From assembly GCA_934466455.1 (NCBI GenBank), contig CAKSLF010000006.1:1-64000 (forward strand): a DNA stretch of 64,000 nucleotides, given 5' to 3'. The notes under the pieces are model-generated. The model saw only the letters and a list, made by a program, of their open reading frames with translations, was not told the DNA's origin and searched no databases. The number at the start of each line of letters is the position of its first letter. Positions within the stretch are counted from its first letter, which is position 1. Shown piece by piece: positions 1 through 9,013 of this stretch. Made by a program: the position numbers and the translations under genes. Source of the DNA: an uncultured Oscillospiraceae bacterium (GTDB taxonomy: Bacteria; Bacillota; Clostridia; Oscillospirales; Ruminococcaceae).

Positions 1-4
1 GCAT
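1..4 (-). CDS. Start codon of a gene running off the left edge
   Basis: On the minus strand, 34 bases after the stop of the acyl-carrier-like gene, there is a strong Shine-Dalgarno (AAGGAGGT, plus positions 12-19) followed by an ATG at positions 4-2. Only the start codon lies in the window, so nothing can be said of the product except that it is probably co-transcribed with the carrier protein. Confidence 0.5.
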
Positions 5-38
5 AATAGTACCTCCTTATATAATATAATTATATTTG

Positions 39-287
39 TTATTCTTCACAAAGCTCTGCAATGTAGTCTGCGGCAAGACCTAAAGTAGGGCAACGGCGGA
101 AACGCATAAAAGATATTTCAACATCAAATTCGTCTTCAAGAAAATTTGTCATTTGAGAAACATTGCCGGATTTTGCACCGAGGTCTTCAATAAAACGGGT
201 GTTTTCGTTGATTTCCTCGGGCGTTTTGTTAAATAGAACGCAACACCTTTCCACTATTTTTTGATAGGCTTGATCTCGTACGGTCAT
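39..287 (-). CDS. Atypical acyl carrier protein-like protein
   Basis: An 82-residue acidic protein with the length and four-helix pattern of acyl/peptidyl carrier proteins. The segment FIEDLGAKSGNVSQM aligns with the canonical LGADSLDxVEL phosphopantetheine site: the serine that carries the 4'-phosphopantetheine arm is kept, but the preceding Asp is Lys and the following Leu is Gly. The helix after it (LEDEFDVEIS) is typical of ACPs. The gene is divergent from the PucR regulator and is followed by another gene with a strong ribosome binding site, so it probably serves a dedicated acyl-transfer pathway rather than general fatty acid synthesis. The family call rests on the motif alignment; whether a phosphopantetheinyl transferase recognises it is unknown. 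Confidence 0.7.
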   Translation of the reverse strand: MTVRDQAYQKIVERCCVLFNKTPEEINENTRFIEDLGAKSGNVSQMTNFLEDEFDVEISFMRFRRCPTLGLAADYIAELCEE

Positions 288-441
288 AAACGGTCACTCC
301 TTTTTTATTTTTGCTTTTTGAAAGCGGATTATAAGATATATTATATTGATTTTTTTCTCTATAAAAATGTTGACAAAAACAATTTTTTGGAGCAAAATAA
401 CACTGACGATTGTGAAAATTCACAAAGTGCGGAGGTGCGAT

Positions 442-1992
442 ATGGAGATACATAAAATACTTTCAAAACTTGAAGAATTTAATATAGAAACTATTACGGA
501 AACGGGCATACCGGCATATATTCAAACGCATAAAATGATAAAGCCGGGTCAAAAAAGCTTTTTTAGTGCTTGTCTGTATGCGGGATATGTTTCGGAGCTT
601 CCGGACAGACTTGTTACAGATCAGATAAGTAATCTTATTTGCATAGAAGACAAGCCGTTGAACGGCAGCTTTGTAAAAAGCGGGGATATGAATTTGTATC
701 TTATTCGAAACTCGGAGATAAACCAGTTTGATGTGTTAAATAAAATTGCCGATATCATGATTGATGAAGCGACAGTGGTTTCTGCAATGAGAAGGATTTT
801 GGATGAGCTTTATATAAATGCAGGACTTCAGCCCCTTGTTGATGTTGCGTCGGATGTGTTTGAAAACCCGATATTTATAAACGACACGGCATTCAAGATA
901 CTTGCAATGTCACAAAAGAACACATTTACTAACGAAACGCTTGAGGACGAAAAGCAGCTCGGCTATATTCATGCGGATAATTTAAGTGCGATGCAGCGCA
1001 ACAACCTGGTAGAACAATACAGAAGCGCAGATAAAATATTTTATTCCGAAAGGAAGGACAGAAATGAGCATTGGCTGTTTAAGGCTGTAAAGTTACACAA
1101 TATTGCTGTTGCAGATATTGCTATTGTGGACAACAACAGACCGTTTCGTGATCTTGATTACGAACTTTTGGAACGCTTTGCAAAAATAGTTGCTATTGAA
1201 ATGGAAAAGAATGAGTTTTACAAAGATAACAAGGGAATAATGTACAACTATTTTTTAGCAGATATATTAAGCGGCAAGCTTCAAAATAAGCATGCAATAG
1301 AACAAAGAACAAAATTCCTTAATTGGAAAATGTATAAATGGTTTCAGCTTGCAGTAGTAGTTGACAGGAAACGGGATTTGTACGACGATAAAATACAGTA
1401 TATTGGTAGAGAAGTACGCAATATAATTCCTGATTGCAGGTGGACATATTATCAAAAAAGTCTGGTTCTGTTTTTAAGCCGCCCGATGGAGAGTATACTC
1501 TCTGAAACAGAAAGAAAAGAGCTTGAGAGGTTTGCAAAGGAAAATGAGCTTATAGTGGGAATATCAAACGCTTTCGAAAGTCTGACCGCAGCGCATCACT
1601 ATTATGTTCAAGCTTTGCGTACTGTGGACGCCGTTTATGAAAGCGGAGTCAACGGAATTTTTCAGTACGATAAAGAAATTTCTCGCTGTGTTGCAATGTT
1701 ACTTTCAAAACGGTATGATTTGAGAGATTTCTGCCCGGTTTCCGTAGCAAAAATTCAAAGATACGATGCAGATAATAATACAAATATGTTGGAAACTTTA
1801 GAAAAGTACTTTTTGTATGTGAACGAACCGGTTGAAGCGGCAAAAAGCCTTAATATACACCGCAATACATTGCTTTATAGAATAAATAAAATAAAAGAAA
1901 TAACAGGGGTCGATATTTTTAATGGGGAAGAACGCCTTAAAATTCAAATGTATATGAAGTTTATAGAATGTCAGCAATACACGAACAAATGA
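442..1992 (+). CDS. PucR family transcriptional regulator
   Basis: A 516-residue cytoplasmic regulator. The C-terminus (about residues 461-510) has the PucR-type helix-turn-helix AAKSLNIHRNTLLYRINKI followed by a TG-hydrophobic segment, the hallmark of the PucR_HTH family; the middle has a GAF-like region and the GGDEF-like 'CdaR' domain common in the family. The frame is open 96 bases further upstream, but the ATG at 442 is chosen because it has GGAGG seven bases before it. It is divergent from the carrier-protein gene and may control it. In known family members purine, sugar-acid or amino-acid catabolism is regulated; the effector here cannot be told. Confidence 0.85.
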   Translation: MEIHKILSKLEEFNIETITETGIPAYIQTHKMIKPGQKSFFSACLYAGYVSELPDRLVTDQISNLICIEDKPLNGSFVKSGDMNLYLIRNSEINQFDVLNKIADIMIDEATVVSAMRRILDELYINAGLQPLVDVASDVFENPIFINDTAFKILAMSQKNTFTNETLEDEKQLGYIHADNLSAMQRNNLVEQYRSADKIFYSERKDRNEHWLFKAVKLHNIAVADIAIVDNNRPFRDLDYELLERFAKIVAIEMEKNEFYKDNKGIMYNYFLADILSGKLQNKHAIEQRTKFLNWKMYKWFQLAVVVDRKRDLYDDKIQYIGREVRNIIPDCRWTYYQKSLVLFLSRPMESILSETERKELERFAKENELIVGISNAFESLTAAHHYYVQALRTVDAVYESGVNGIFQYDKEISRCVAMLLSKRYDLRDFCPVSVAKIQRYDADNNTNMLETLEKYFLYVNEPVEAAKSLNIHRNTLLYRINKIKEITGVDIFNGEERLKIQMYMKFIECQQYTNK

Positions 1993-2095
1993 AAAGTTTA
2001 TTTTTTACCGCTTTTATTTTTTTATAAATTATTGTATAATATATTTTCTAATAAGACATTTAACTTTTCTGAATAGTATCAAGAGGAGCGATTAG

Positions 2096-2653
2096 ATGCC
2101 AAACTTTACGAAAAAAGCTATTAAGGATTCAATGAAAAAGCTGCTGAATGAGCGTCCGCTCAATCAAATAACCGTAAAAGATATAGTTGAGGACTGCGGT
2201 ATTAACCGAAACTCCTTTTATTATCACTTTGAGGATATGCCTTCGCTCATTGAAGAAATTGTAATAGAAGAAGTTGATAAAATCATCGATGAATACCCGG
2301 AAATTGATTCTCTTGAACAATGTATTGATGTTGCGGCAGAATTTGCAATGAAAAATAGACGTGCTGCGCTCCATATCTACAATTCCACAAATCGCAGCAT
2401 TTTTGAACATTACCTTATGGATGTTTGTGAAAAAGCGGTACAATCCTACGCAAAAAGTGCTTTCGGGGATAAAAATATTGATGAAAGCGATAAAAAGATA
2501 TTGATGCTGTACTTTAAGTGCGAATGTTTCGGTCAGGTAATGGTGTGGATGAACGGCGGAATGAAGGATGATATAAAAGCTTCGCTTCATCGCCTTTGCG
2601 AATTGAGAAGGGGAATGACGGAGGAGCTTCTTAACAGATGTACAAAAAACTGA
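2096..2653 (+). CDS. TetR/AcrR family transcriptional regulator
   Basis: A 185-residue regulator with an N-terminal TetR helix-turn-helix: ITVKDIVEDCGINRNSFYY HF (residues about 25-45) and a helical effector domain. An AGGAG sits just before the ATG. It is transcribed in the same direction as, and about 200 bases upstream of, the MMPL exporter pair, from which it is separated by a terminator-like hairpin, so it is the likely local repressor of that exporter. The C-terminal helices resemble the TetR_C group found near MMPL transporters in Clostridia. Ligand unknown. Confidence 0.85.
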   Translation: MPNFTKKAIKDSMKKLLNERPLNQITVKDIVEDCGINRNSFYYHFEDMPSLIEEIVIEEVDKIIDEYPEIDSLEQCIDVAAEFAMKNRRAALHIYNSTNRSIFEHYLMDVCEKAVQSYAKSAFGDKNIDESDKKILMLYFKCECFGQVMVWMNGGMKDDIKASLHRLCELRRGMTEELLNRCTKN

Positions 2654-2708
2654 CTTTTGTCTTCGCATTGTGTTGTTAGCTTGCCTTTTGCGATAATATT
2701 TGAAGAAA

Positions 2709-2753
2709 AATAATGCCTGTGCCTATTGCTTTTTTAGGCACAGGTATTATTTT
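2709..2753. terminator. Intrinsic terminator after the TetR gene
   Basis: AATAATGCCTGTGCCTA pairs with TAGGCACAGGTATTATT around a short T-rich loop, followed by TTTG. It separates the regulator gene from the MMPL exporter. Confidence 0.75.
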
Positions 2754-2854
2754 GCCCAAATTTAGGACAAGCAAAAATCATTGTCTATTTCTGTTTTATA
2801 AAAAAGTGTGTATATTTGTCATTGTTGAAACAAGAAAGCGAGGCATGAGGACAA

Positions 2855-4939
2855 ATGTCATTTTCAAAATCAGTAGTAAAGCTGCGTATACCGATTGTTA
2901 TCGTTACACTGCTTTTGGTGGCTCTTTCCGTTTTCGGAATGGTTAATACGAGAATAAATTATGATATGCTCGATTATCTTCCCGAGGATATGGATACCGT
3001 AATCGGTCAAAATGAACTTCTTAAAGATTTCGGCAAGGGTGCATTTTCTTTCATAGTGGTTGAAGATATGCCGAATAAAGATATTGCTAATCTTGTTGAG
3101 AAACTCGAAACCGTAAACCATGTTGAAACAGTTTTATGGTACAGCTCTTTGATGGATACTTCCGTTCCTATGGAATTGCTTCCGGAAAAGCTCTACAACG
3201 AGTTCAATAACGGTGATTCAACCTTAATTGCGGTATTTTTTGATACATCTACTTCTGCGGACGATACAATGGACGCAATTCGTGAGATACGCTCCATTGC
3301 CGGAAAGCAATGCTTTGTTTCGGGAATGTCCGCATTGGTAACCGATCTAAAGGACCTTTGCGAACAAGAGGAACCGATATATGTGGGTATTGCTGTTATG
3401 CTTGCCTGCGTGGCGATGATGCTCTTCCTCGATGGCTGGATTGTGCCGCTTGTATTTCTTGCAAGTATAGGAATGATGATTGTCATCAATCTTGGAAGCA
3501 ATTATTTCTTTGGCGAGATTTCTTATATAACAAAAGCACTTTCAGCAGTGCTTCAGCTTGCGGTTACCATGGATTATTCAATATTCCTTTGGCACAGCTA
3601 CAATGAACAGCTGCCGAAATATGATAATAATAAAGATGCAATGGCGACGGCAATAAGCGAAACGCTTACATCGGTCATAGGAAGCTCCGTAACAACGGTT
3701 GCGGGTTTTGCAGCACTTTGCTTTATGACCTTTACGCTTGGAAAGGACCTTGGTCTTGTCATGGCAAAGGGAGTTATCTTAGGCGTAATCGGCTGTGTAA
3801 CCGTTCTTCCGTCACTGATACTCATTTTTGATAGGCCTTTGCAAAAAACAAAACACCGCTCGATTATTCCCGATATGAAAGGCTTTGCAGCTAAGGTGGT
3901 AAAAATATTCCCGGTATTTCTTGTGGTATTTGCACTCCTTATCCCTCCGGCATATTACGGGTACAGTAAAACAAACAATGAGGTCTATTATGACATGGGT
4001 CAGTGCCTGCCGCAGGACATTGAGTATGTTATAGCAAATTCAAAGCTTTCCGAAGAGTTTGACATAGCTTCGACTCATATGGTACTTGTCAGTGCAGACA
4101 CTCCTACAAGCTCAGTTCGGAAAATAATAAAAGAAATGGAGCGGGTAGACGGAGTAAAATATGTTCTCGGTTTGGAATCGGTAATCGGTTCAAAGGTTCC
4201 GGAGGAAATTCTTCCGGAAAGCATAACAAGTCTTCTGAAAAGCGATAAGTGGGAGCTGCTGTTAATCAATTCGGAATACAAGGTTGCAAGCAATGAAGTA
4301 AACGAGCAAATAAATGAGTTAAACTCCATTCTGAAAAAGTATGACCAAAATGGTATGCTTATTGGAGAGGCACCTTGTATGAAGGATATGATTGAAACTA
4401 CCGGACACGATTTTGAAGTGGTAAATGCGGTTTCTATTATTGCAATATTCTTAATAATTGCTGTTGTGGAAAAGAGTATTTCGCTTCCGTTTATACTTAT
4501 TTCCGTAATTGAGCTTGCTATCTTCATTAATCTTGGATTACCACATTACATGGGTCAATCGCTTCCGTTTATTGCACCGATATGTATAAGTACAATCCAG
4601 CTTGGTGCAACGGTTGACTATGCAATTCTTATGACTACAAGATACAAGGTGGAACGCATTAACGGATCGGATAAATACAACGCAGTTAAAACCGCTTTGG
4701 CGGCATCACTTCCTTCAATTATAGTAAGCGGAATGGGGCTTTTCGCCGCAACCTTCGGCGTAGCCGTATATTCCAACATTGATATAATCAGCTCCATGTG
4801 TATGCTTATGGCACGCGGTGCTGTGGTAAGTATGCTTTGCGTAATTTTTATTTTACCTGCGCTTCTTACCCTTTGCGATAAGATTGTTTGCGCAACGACG
4901 ATTGATATGAAAAAATGCAGGGAGGCAGTAAAACAATGA
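2855..4939 (+). CDS. MMPL-family RND transporter
   Basis: A 694-residue polytopic membrane protein of the MMPL/RND superfamily. It has two homologous halves, each with one N-terminal membrane segment, an extracellular domain, and a block of about five membrane helices. The conserved Asp-Tyr motif in the fourth helix is seen in both halves (VTMDYSIFLWHSY and ATVDYAILMTTRYK), which in the family forms the proton relay. The start has GAGG five bases upstream. The stop overlaps the start of the next gene (ATGA), so the two are translationally coupled. In Gram-positives such exporters move lipids, lipid-linked polymers or antimicrobial compounds; the substrate here is unknown. Confidence 0.9.
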   Translation: MSFSKSVVKLRIPIVIVTLLLVALSVFGMVNTRINYDMLDYLPEDMDTVIGQNELLKDFGKGAFSFIVVEDMPNKDIANLVEKLETVNHVETVLWYSSLMDTSVPMELLPEKLYNEFNNGDSTLIAVFFDTSTSADDTMDAIREIRSIAGKQCFVSGMSALVTDLKDLCEQEEPIYVGIAVMLACVAMMLFLDGWIVPLVFLASIGMMIVINLGSNYFFGEISYITKALSAVLQLAVTMDYSIFLWHSYNEQLPKYDNNKDAMATAISETLTSVIGSSVTTVAGFAALCFMTFTLGKDLGLVMAKGVILGVIGCVTVLPSLILIFDRPLQKTKHRSIIPDMKGFAAKVVKIFPVFLVVFALLIPPAYYGYSKTNNEVYYDMGQCLPQDIEYVIANSKLSEEFDIASTHMVLVSADTPTSSVRKIIKEMERVDGVKYVLGLESVIGSKVPEEILPESITSLLKSDKWELLLINSEYKVASNEVNEQINELNSILKKYDQNGMLIGEAPCMKDMIETTGHDFEVVNAVSIIAIFLIIAVVEKSISLPFILISVIELAIFINLGLPHYMGQSLPFIAPICISTIQLGATVDYAILMTTRYKVERINGSDKYNAVKTALAASLPSIIVSGMGLFAATFGVAVYSNIDIISSMCMLMARGAVVSMLCVIFILPALLTLCDKIVCATTIDMKKCREAVKQ

Positions 4940-7032
4940 AAAATTCAATAAAAAAGATAACTTCGGCTGCGCTTTGCGCAGCACTTGTTGCCGGAACGGT
5001 GAGCATAACCGCATTTGCAGAAAACAAAACGGATTCGGATAGCACAACTGCGCCTATCGTTGAAACAGCGGCGGAAGAGGTAATAGAGGAAAACGGCGCA
5101 GAGAAGAAAGAAGAAAAATCCGAATTGGCAATAAGCAAGGACGAAACCGTTTATGTCCTTTTGGATGCAGAAGGAAAAACAAAAAAGATAATAGTAAGCG
5201 ATTGGCTTAAAAATACAGATAAAATCCCGGAAATCAATGATTATTCCGAGCTTGAAAATGTAGAAAATGTAAAAGGCGACGAAGAATACACCATGGGAGG
5301 AGATAACACCCGTGTTTGGAAAGCCGACGGAAACGATATTTATTATCAGGGAAATATAGAAAAGGAACTGCCCGTTTCCGTTTCCGTAAGCTATAAGCTT
5401 GACGGAAAGGCGATTGCTCCTTCGGAGCTTACAGGCAAAAGCGGAAAGGTGACAATTCGTTATACATATAAAAACAACCAATATGAAATGAAAGATATTA
5501 ACGGCAGTCAGGAAAAAATCTATGTTCCTTTTGCTATGCTTACGGGGATTTTGCTTGATAATGATGTATTCACCAACATAGAGGTTTCTAACGGAAAAAT
5601 CATCAATGATGGCGACAGAACGGCGGTTATCGGAATTGCGTTCCCGGGGCTTCAAACAAGCCTTGGACTTTCGGACAACAAAATTGAAATTCCGGAGTAT
5701 GTAGAAATAACCGCAGACGCCAAAGGCTTTGAGCTTACCAATACCGTAACTGTTGCGACAAATGAGATTTTTAACAAAATGGATTCCGAAAAAGCGGACT
5801 CCACAGAGAATCTTGAAGCATCTCTCGGAACTCTTACAAATGCAATATCACAGCTTGTAGATGGTTCATCGCAGCTTTATGATGGGCTTTGCACTCTTCT
5901 TGATAAATCCGGCGAGCTTATAAGCGGAATTGATAAGCTTGCAGAGGGAGCAAAGGAGCTTAAATCCGGAGCGGGAGAGCTTTCCGGAGGTGCTTCCGAG
6001 CTTGCAGGCGGACTCTCGACCCTTGCATCAAATAACGCACAGCTTAACGGCGGAGCAAAACAGGTGTTTGAATCCCTGCTTTCCATGGCAGACGAACAGC
6101 TTGCCGCTGCAGGTCTTGATGTACAAAAGCTTACAATAGAGAACTATTCCGCAGTGCTTGAAAGCATTATAGCTTCTCTTGATAAAGACAGCGTATATAA
6201 AAAGGCGTATGATACCGCTCTTGCAGCCGTTACGGAAGAAGTAAATAAGAACAGAGATACCGTTTATGCAAAGGTTTATGAGCAGGTATGGCCGGTTGTT
6301 TATGCACAGGTAAAAGAGCAGGCTTACGATCAGGTTTTGGAGCAAGTGCTTGCACAGTTTGGTATGACAAAAGAGCAGTATGAAGCAGGTATTGCGGCGG
6401 GAGCTATTACGGAGGAACAACAGGCACAGATAAATGCCGCAGTGGAAGCTTCCCTCACAAAAATTGCAGAGCCGAAGGCAAAGGAAATTGCCGAACAAAA
6501 AACGGAGGAACAAATACAGCTTCTTATAGAGCAAAATATGAGTTCACCGGAAGTTCAGGCAAAGATAAATGCGGCGGTGGAAGCGGCAGCCTCCGGTGCC
6601 GCAAGCATAGTTTCTCTTAAAATGCAACTCGACAGCTACAACACTTTCTATACAGGTCTTAAAACATACACCGCAGGTGTTGCAACGGCAAGCAGCGGAG
6701 CGAGCAAGCTTTCAGCCGGGGCATCAGAGCTTTACAACGGAGTTTGCAAGTTGACCGAAGGAATTTTTACCATGCAAAAATCGGCACCGGCACTTGTTGA
6801 CGGAGTAAAACAGTTAAAAGACGGTGCAATGCGCCTTTCCGATGGGCTTAATGAATTTAACGAAAAAGGTGTTGAAAAGATTCTCGGTGCGGCCGGAGAC
6901 AACCTTGACGGGCTTGCACTTCGCTATAAAGCGATAATCGAGGTTTCTGAAAACTATAAATCATTCGCCGGAATTTCCGACGATATGGATGGTCAGGTAA
7001 AGCTCGTCTACCGTACAGATGCGATAGAATAA
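4936..7032 (+). CDS. Secreted coiled-coil/heptad-rich protein, partner of the MMPL transporter
   Basis: A 698-residue protein with a Sec signal peptide (residues 1-30, ending TAFAEN). After a mixed alpha/beta region it has long runs of Gly-Ala-x-x-Leu spaced repeats (for example GAKELKSGAGELSGG, about residues 330-375, and again near 590-650), a pattern seen in YhgE/Pip and other MMPL-associated proteins. Between the two repeat blocks is a long Gln/Glu/Ala helical stretch. The start at 4936 overlaps the MMPL stop by four bases; an AGGGAGGC lies upstream. No C-terminal membrane helix is evident. It probably acts outside the membrane with the MMPL exporter; its biochemical role is not known. 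Confidence 0.75.
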   Translation: MKNSIKKITSAALCAALVAGTVSITAFAENKTDSDSTTAPIVETAAEEVIEENGAEKKEEKSELAISKDETVYVLLDAEGKTKKIIVSDWLKNTDKIPEINDYSELENVENVKGDEEYTMGGDNTRVWKADGNDIYYQGNIEKELPVSVSVSYKLDGKAIAPSELTGKSGKVTIRYTYKNNQYEMKDINGSQEKIYVPFAMLTGILLDNDVFTNIEVSNGKIINDGDRTAVIGIAFPGLQTSLGLSDNKIEIPEYVEITADAKGFELTNTVTVATNEIFNKMDSEKADSTENLEASLGTLTNAISQLVDGSSQLYDGLCTLLDKSGELISGIDKLAEGAKELKSGAGELSGGASELAGGLSTLASNNAQLNGGAKQVFESLLSMADEQLAAAGLDVQKLTIENYSAVLESIIASLDKDSVYKKAYDTALAAVTEEVNKNRDTVYAKVYEQVWPVVYAQVKEQAYDQVLEQVLAQFGMTKEQYEAGIAAGAITEEQQAQINAAVEASLTKIAEPKAKEIAEQKTEEQIQLLIEQNMSSPEVQAKINAAVEAAASGAASIVSLKMQLDSYNTFYTGLKTYTAGVATASSGASKLSAGASELYNGVCKLTEGIFTMQKSAPALVDGVKQLKDGAMRLSDGLNEFNEKGVEKILGAAGDNLDGLALRYKAIIEVSENYKSFAGISDDMDGQVKLVYRTDAIE

Positions 7033-7066
7033 TTCCTCCAAAAAAGTAGCCTGACCCTAATACGAA

Positions 7067-7120
7067 AAGAAGCGCAGCCGTCGCACCAAGCCATTGGGTG
7101 CAGCGGCTGCGCTTCTTTTT
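7067..7120. terminator. Bidirectional intrinsic terminator
   Basis: A perfect 14-base stem (AAGAAGCGCAGCCG with CGGCTGCGCTTCTT) ending in TTTTT on the plus strand and TTCTTTTC on the minus strand; it ends the MMPL operon and, convergently, the rubredoxin gene. Confidence 0.85.
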
Positions 7121-7124
7121 ACGC

Positions 7125-7277
7125 TTAGAGCGTAAATTTTGATTTAGGAGTCCCGCAAAGAGGGCAACGCCAGTTTTCCGGAAGCTTTGAAAATCTTGTT
7201 CCCGGGTTTATGCCTTTTCCGGGTTCACCTTTATTTTCATCAAAAACATACCCGCAAATTGTACATCTGTATTTCAT
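7125..7277 (-). CDS. Rubredoxin
   Basis: A 50-residue protein translated from the reverse strand between the MMPL operon and tgt. It contains the two cysteine knuckles of rubredoxin, CTICGY (residues 5-10) and CPLCGTPK (residues 38-45), plus the expected linker with GINPGTRFSKLPENW. The four cysteines bind a single iron for one-electron transfer in the cytoplasm, in anaerobes usually to peroxide- or superoxide-reducing enzymes. The ATG at 7277 is preceded by GGTGAT. It is transcribed away from tgt. The length matches the family (about 52). Confidence 0.93.
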   Translation of the reverse strand: MKYRCTICGYVFDENKGEPGKGINPGTRFSKLPENWRCPLCGTPKSKFTL

Positions 7278-7333
7278 AAATCATCACCGAAAGATATTAT
7301 TTCCTAATAACAGCGAAAGATACATCGTTTTGC

Positions 7334-7362
7334 TTGCAAATAAATATAATTCGGGCTATAAT
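7334..7362 (+). promoter_or_regulatory. Sigma-A promoter of tgt
   Basis: TTGCAA and TATAAT separated by 17 bases, 35 bases before the tgt start codon. Confidence 0.6.
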
Positions 7363-7396
7363 AAATATAATTGACTACATTTTTTAAGAGGTTTAG

Positions 7397-8527
7397 ATGT
7401 TTACTGTATTAAAAACAGAGGGAAAAGCACGCCGGTGTGAATTTGAGACCGTCCACGGAACGGTTCAAACTCCGGCTTTTATGAATGTTGCAACCTGCGG
7501 AGCAATAAAGGGCGGAGTTGCCGCAGAGGATTTGAAAGAACTACATTGCCAGGTTGCACTTTGCAACACATATCATCTTTCGCTGCGCCCGGGAGACCTT
7601 GTGGTAAAGGAGCTTGGCGGTCTTCATAAGTTTATAAACTGGGACAGACCTATTCTTACTGATAGCGGCGGCTTTCAGGTTTTCAGTCTTTCAAAGCTCC
7701 GTAAGATAAAAGAAGAAGGCGTATATTTTCGCAGTCACCTTGACGGACACGCAATTTTTATGGGACCGGAAGAGTCAATGCAGATACAGTCCCACCTTGG
7801 GAGTACAATAGCCATGGCATTCGACGAATGTGTTGAAAATCCTGCTCCAAAATCCTATGCTGCACAATCCTGCCAACGAACCGTGAGATGGCTTGTACGC
7901 TGCAAAGAGGAGATGGCACGCCTTAATGCCTTGCCGGATACGATCAATCCAAACCAAATGCTTTTTGGAATTAACCAGGGCTGCACTTTCAGCGACCTTC
8001 GCATTGAGCACATGAAGCAGATTGCGGAGCTTGATCTTGACGGCTACGCAATCGGAGGGCTTGCAGTTGGTGAGCCGACGCTTGAAATGTACCGTATAAT
8101 TGAAGATGTTGAGCCGTATATGCCTTTTGAAAAACCACGCTACCTTATGGGCGTCGGAACGCCGGTTAATATTCTTGAGGGTGTTCACCGCGGAGTTGAT
8201 CTCTTCGATTGTGTTATGCCAAGCAGAAACGCCCGTCACGGAACGCTTTTTACATGGCAGGGGATACGCAATCTTAATAATGAAAAATATATCTATGATG
8301 ACGGTCCCGTTGACCCGGAATGTGACTGCCCGACCTGCCGTTTGCATAGCAGGGCATATGTACGCCATCTGCTTCGTGCAAACGAGCTTCTTGCTCACAG
8401 ACTGACTGTTCAGCATAACTTGTTTTTCTACAATACGCTGATGGAGCGCATAAGAGATGCTCTTGATAATGGCACATTTGAAGAATTTTATCAAAAATAT
8501 GTGCCAATCCTCGGAAAAAGGATATAA
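7397..8527 (+). CDS. tgt: tRNA-guanine transglycosylase
   Basis: A 376-residue enzyme that exchanges guanine-34 of GUN-anticodon tRNAs for a queuine precursor. The base-binding motif DSGGFQVFSL is at about residues 92-101, the second catalytic segment includes GVGTPVNILEGV and GVDLFDCVMPSR (catalytic Asp), and the zinc site is CDCPTCRLH with a later His. Full length for the family, with AGAGG ahead of the ATG. It is followed by yajC, as in many Firmicutes and other bacteria. Confidence 0.96.
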   Translation: MFTVLKTEGKARRCEFETVHGTVQTPAFMNVATCGAIKGGVAAEDLKELHCQVALCNTYHLSLRPGDLVVKELGGLHKFINWDRPILTDSGGFQVFSLSKLRKIKEEGVYFRSHLDGHAIFMGPEESMQIQSHLGSTIAMAFDECVENPAPKSYAAQSCQRTVRWLVRCKEEMARLNALPDTINPNQMLFGINQGCTFSDLRIEHMKQIAELDLDGYAIGGLAVGEPTLEMYRIIEDVEPYMPFEKPRYLMGVGTPVNILEGVHRGVDLFDCVMPSRNARHGTLFTWQGIRNLNNEKYIYDDGPVDPECDCPTCRLHSRAYVRHLLRANELLAHRLTVQHNLFFYNTLMERIRDALDNGTFEEFYQKYVPILGKRI

Positions 8528-8591
8528 AAACACCTTGCGCAAAGAAAAAATATGCCTTATAATATTTTTATAATTTTTTTGGAGGTAAACA

Positions 8592-8939
8592 ATGACCAGC
8601 GTATATCAACTTCTTACTACCGCAACAGACACCGCTTCCGGCAATGGTGATATTTTAAGCAGTGTTATAAGCTATGCACCGATTCTTGTCGTTATAATCG
8701 CTTTTTATTTTGTTCTTATCCGTCCTCAGCAGAAAAAGGATAAAGAAGACAAGGCAATGAGAGAAAATCTCGACATAGGCGATGAGATAGTGACCGCAGG
8801 CGGAATTATCGGACGCATTGTTTCTATAAAGGACGATACTCTTGTTATCGAAACAGGAAGCGACAGAAGTAAGGTCCGCATTGCAAAATGGGCGGTTTCT
8901 CAAAATTTGACCGCAATTGAAGCAAAAAAACAAGGATAA
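8592..8939 (+). CDS. yajC: Preprotein translocase subunit YajC
   Basis: A 115-residue protein with one N-terminal membrane helix (about residues 20-42) followed by FVLIRPQQKKDKE and a small soluble domain including IGDEIVTAGGIIGRI, both diagnostic of YajC, which associates with the SecDF complex. A GGAGG precedes the ATG. It follows tgt by 64 bases. Confidence 0.93.
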   Translation: MTSVYQLLTTATDTASGNGDILSSVISYAPILVVIIAFYFVLIRPQQKKDKEDKAMRENLDIGDEIVTAGGIIGRIVSIKDDTLVIETGSDRSKVRIAKWAVSQNLTAIEAKKQG

Positions 8940-8960
8940 AAGCAAATTGCATATTGAATA

Positions 8961-9012
8961 AAAAATCCCCCTTTTGAATATCCTTAAAAAGGATTGCCAA
9001 AGGGGGATTTTT
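8961..9012 (+). terminator. Hairpin after yajC that contains the next gene's ribosome binding site
   Basis: AAAAATCCCCC pairs with GGGGGATTTTTT, with a second small internal hairpin (ATCCTTAAAAAGGAT) between the arms. The 3' arm contains AGGGGGA and the T-run ends one base before the ATG of the TIGR04086 gene, so the same structure can act as a terminator and can hide the Shine-Dalgarno. Confidence 0.75.
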
Positions 9013-9013
9013 T

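Noticed and set aside
4945..5655. 236-residue open frame on the minus strand
   Set aside because: It lies inside the secreted heptad-rich protein gene, is rich in Phe/Tyr/Cys as shadow frames of low-GC genes are, and has no ribosome binding site.
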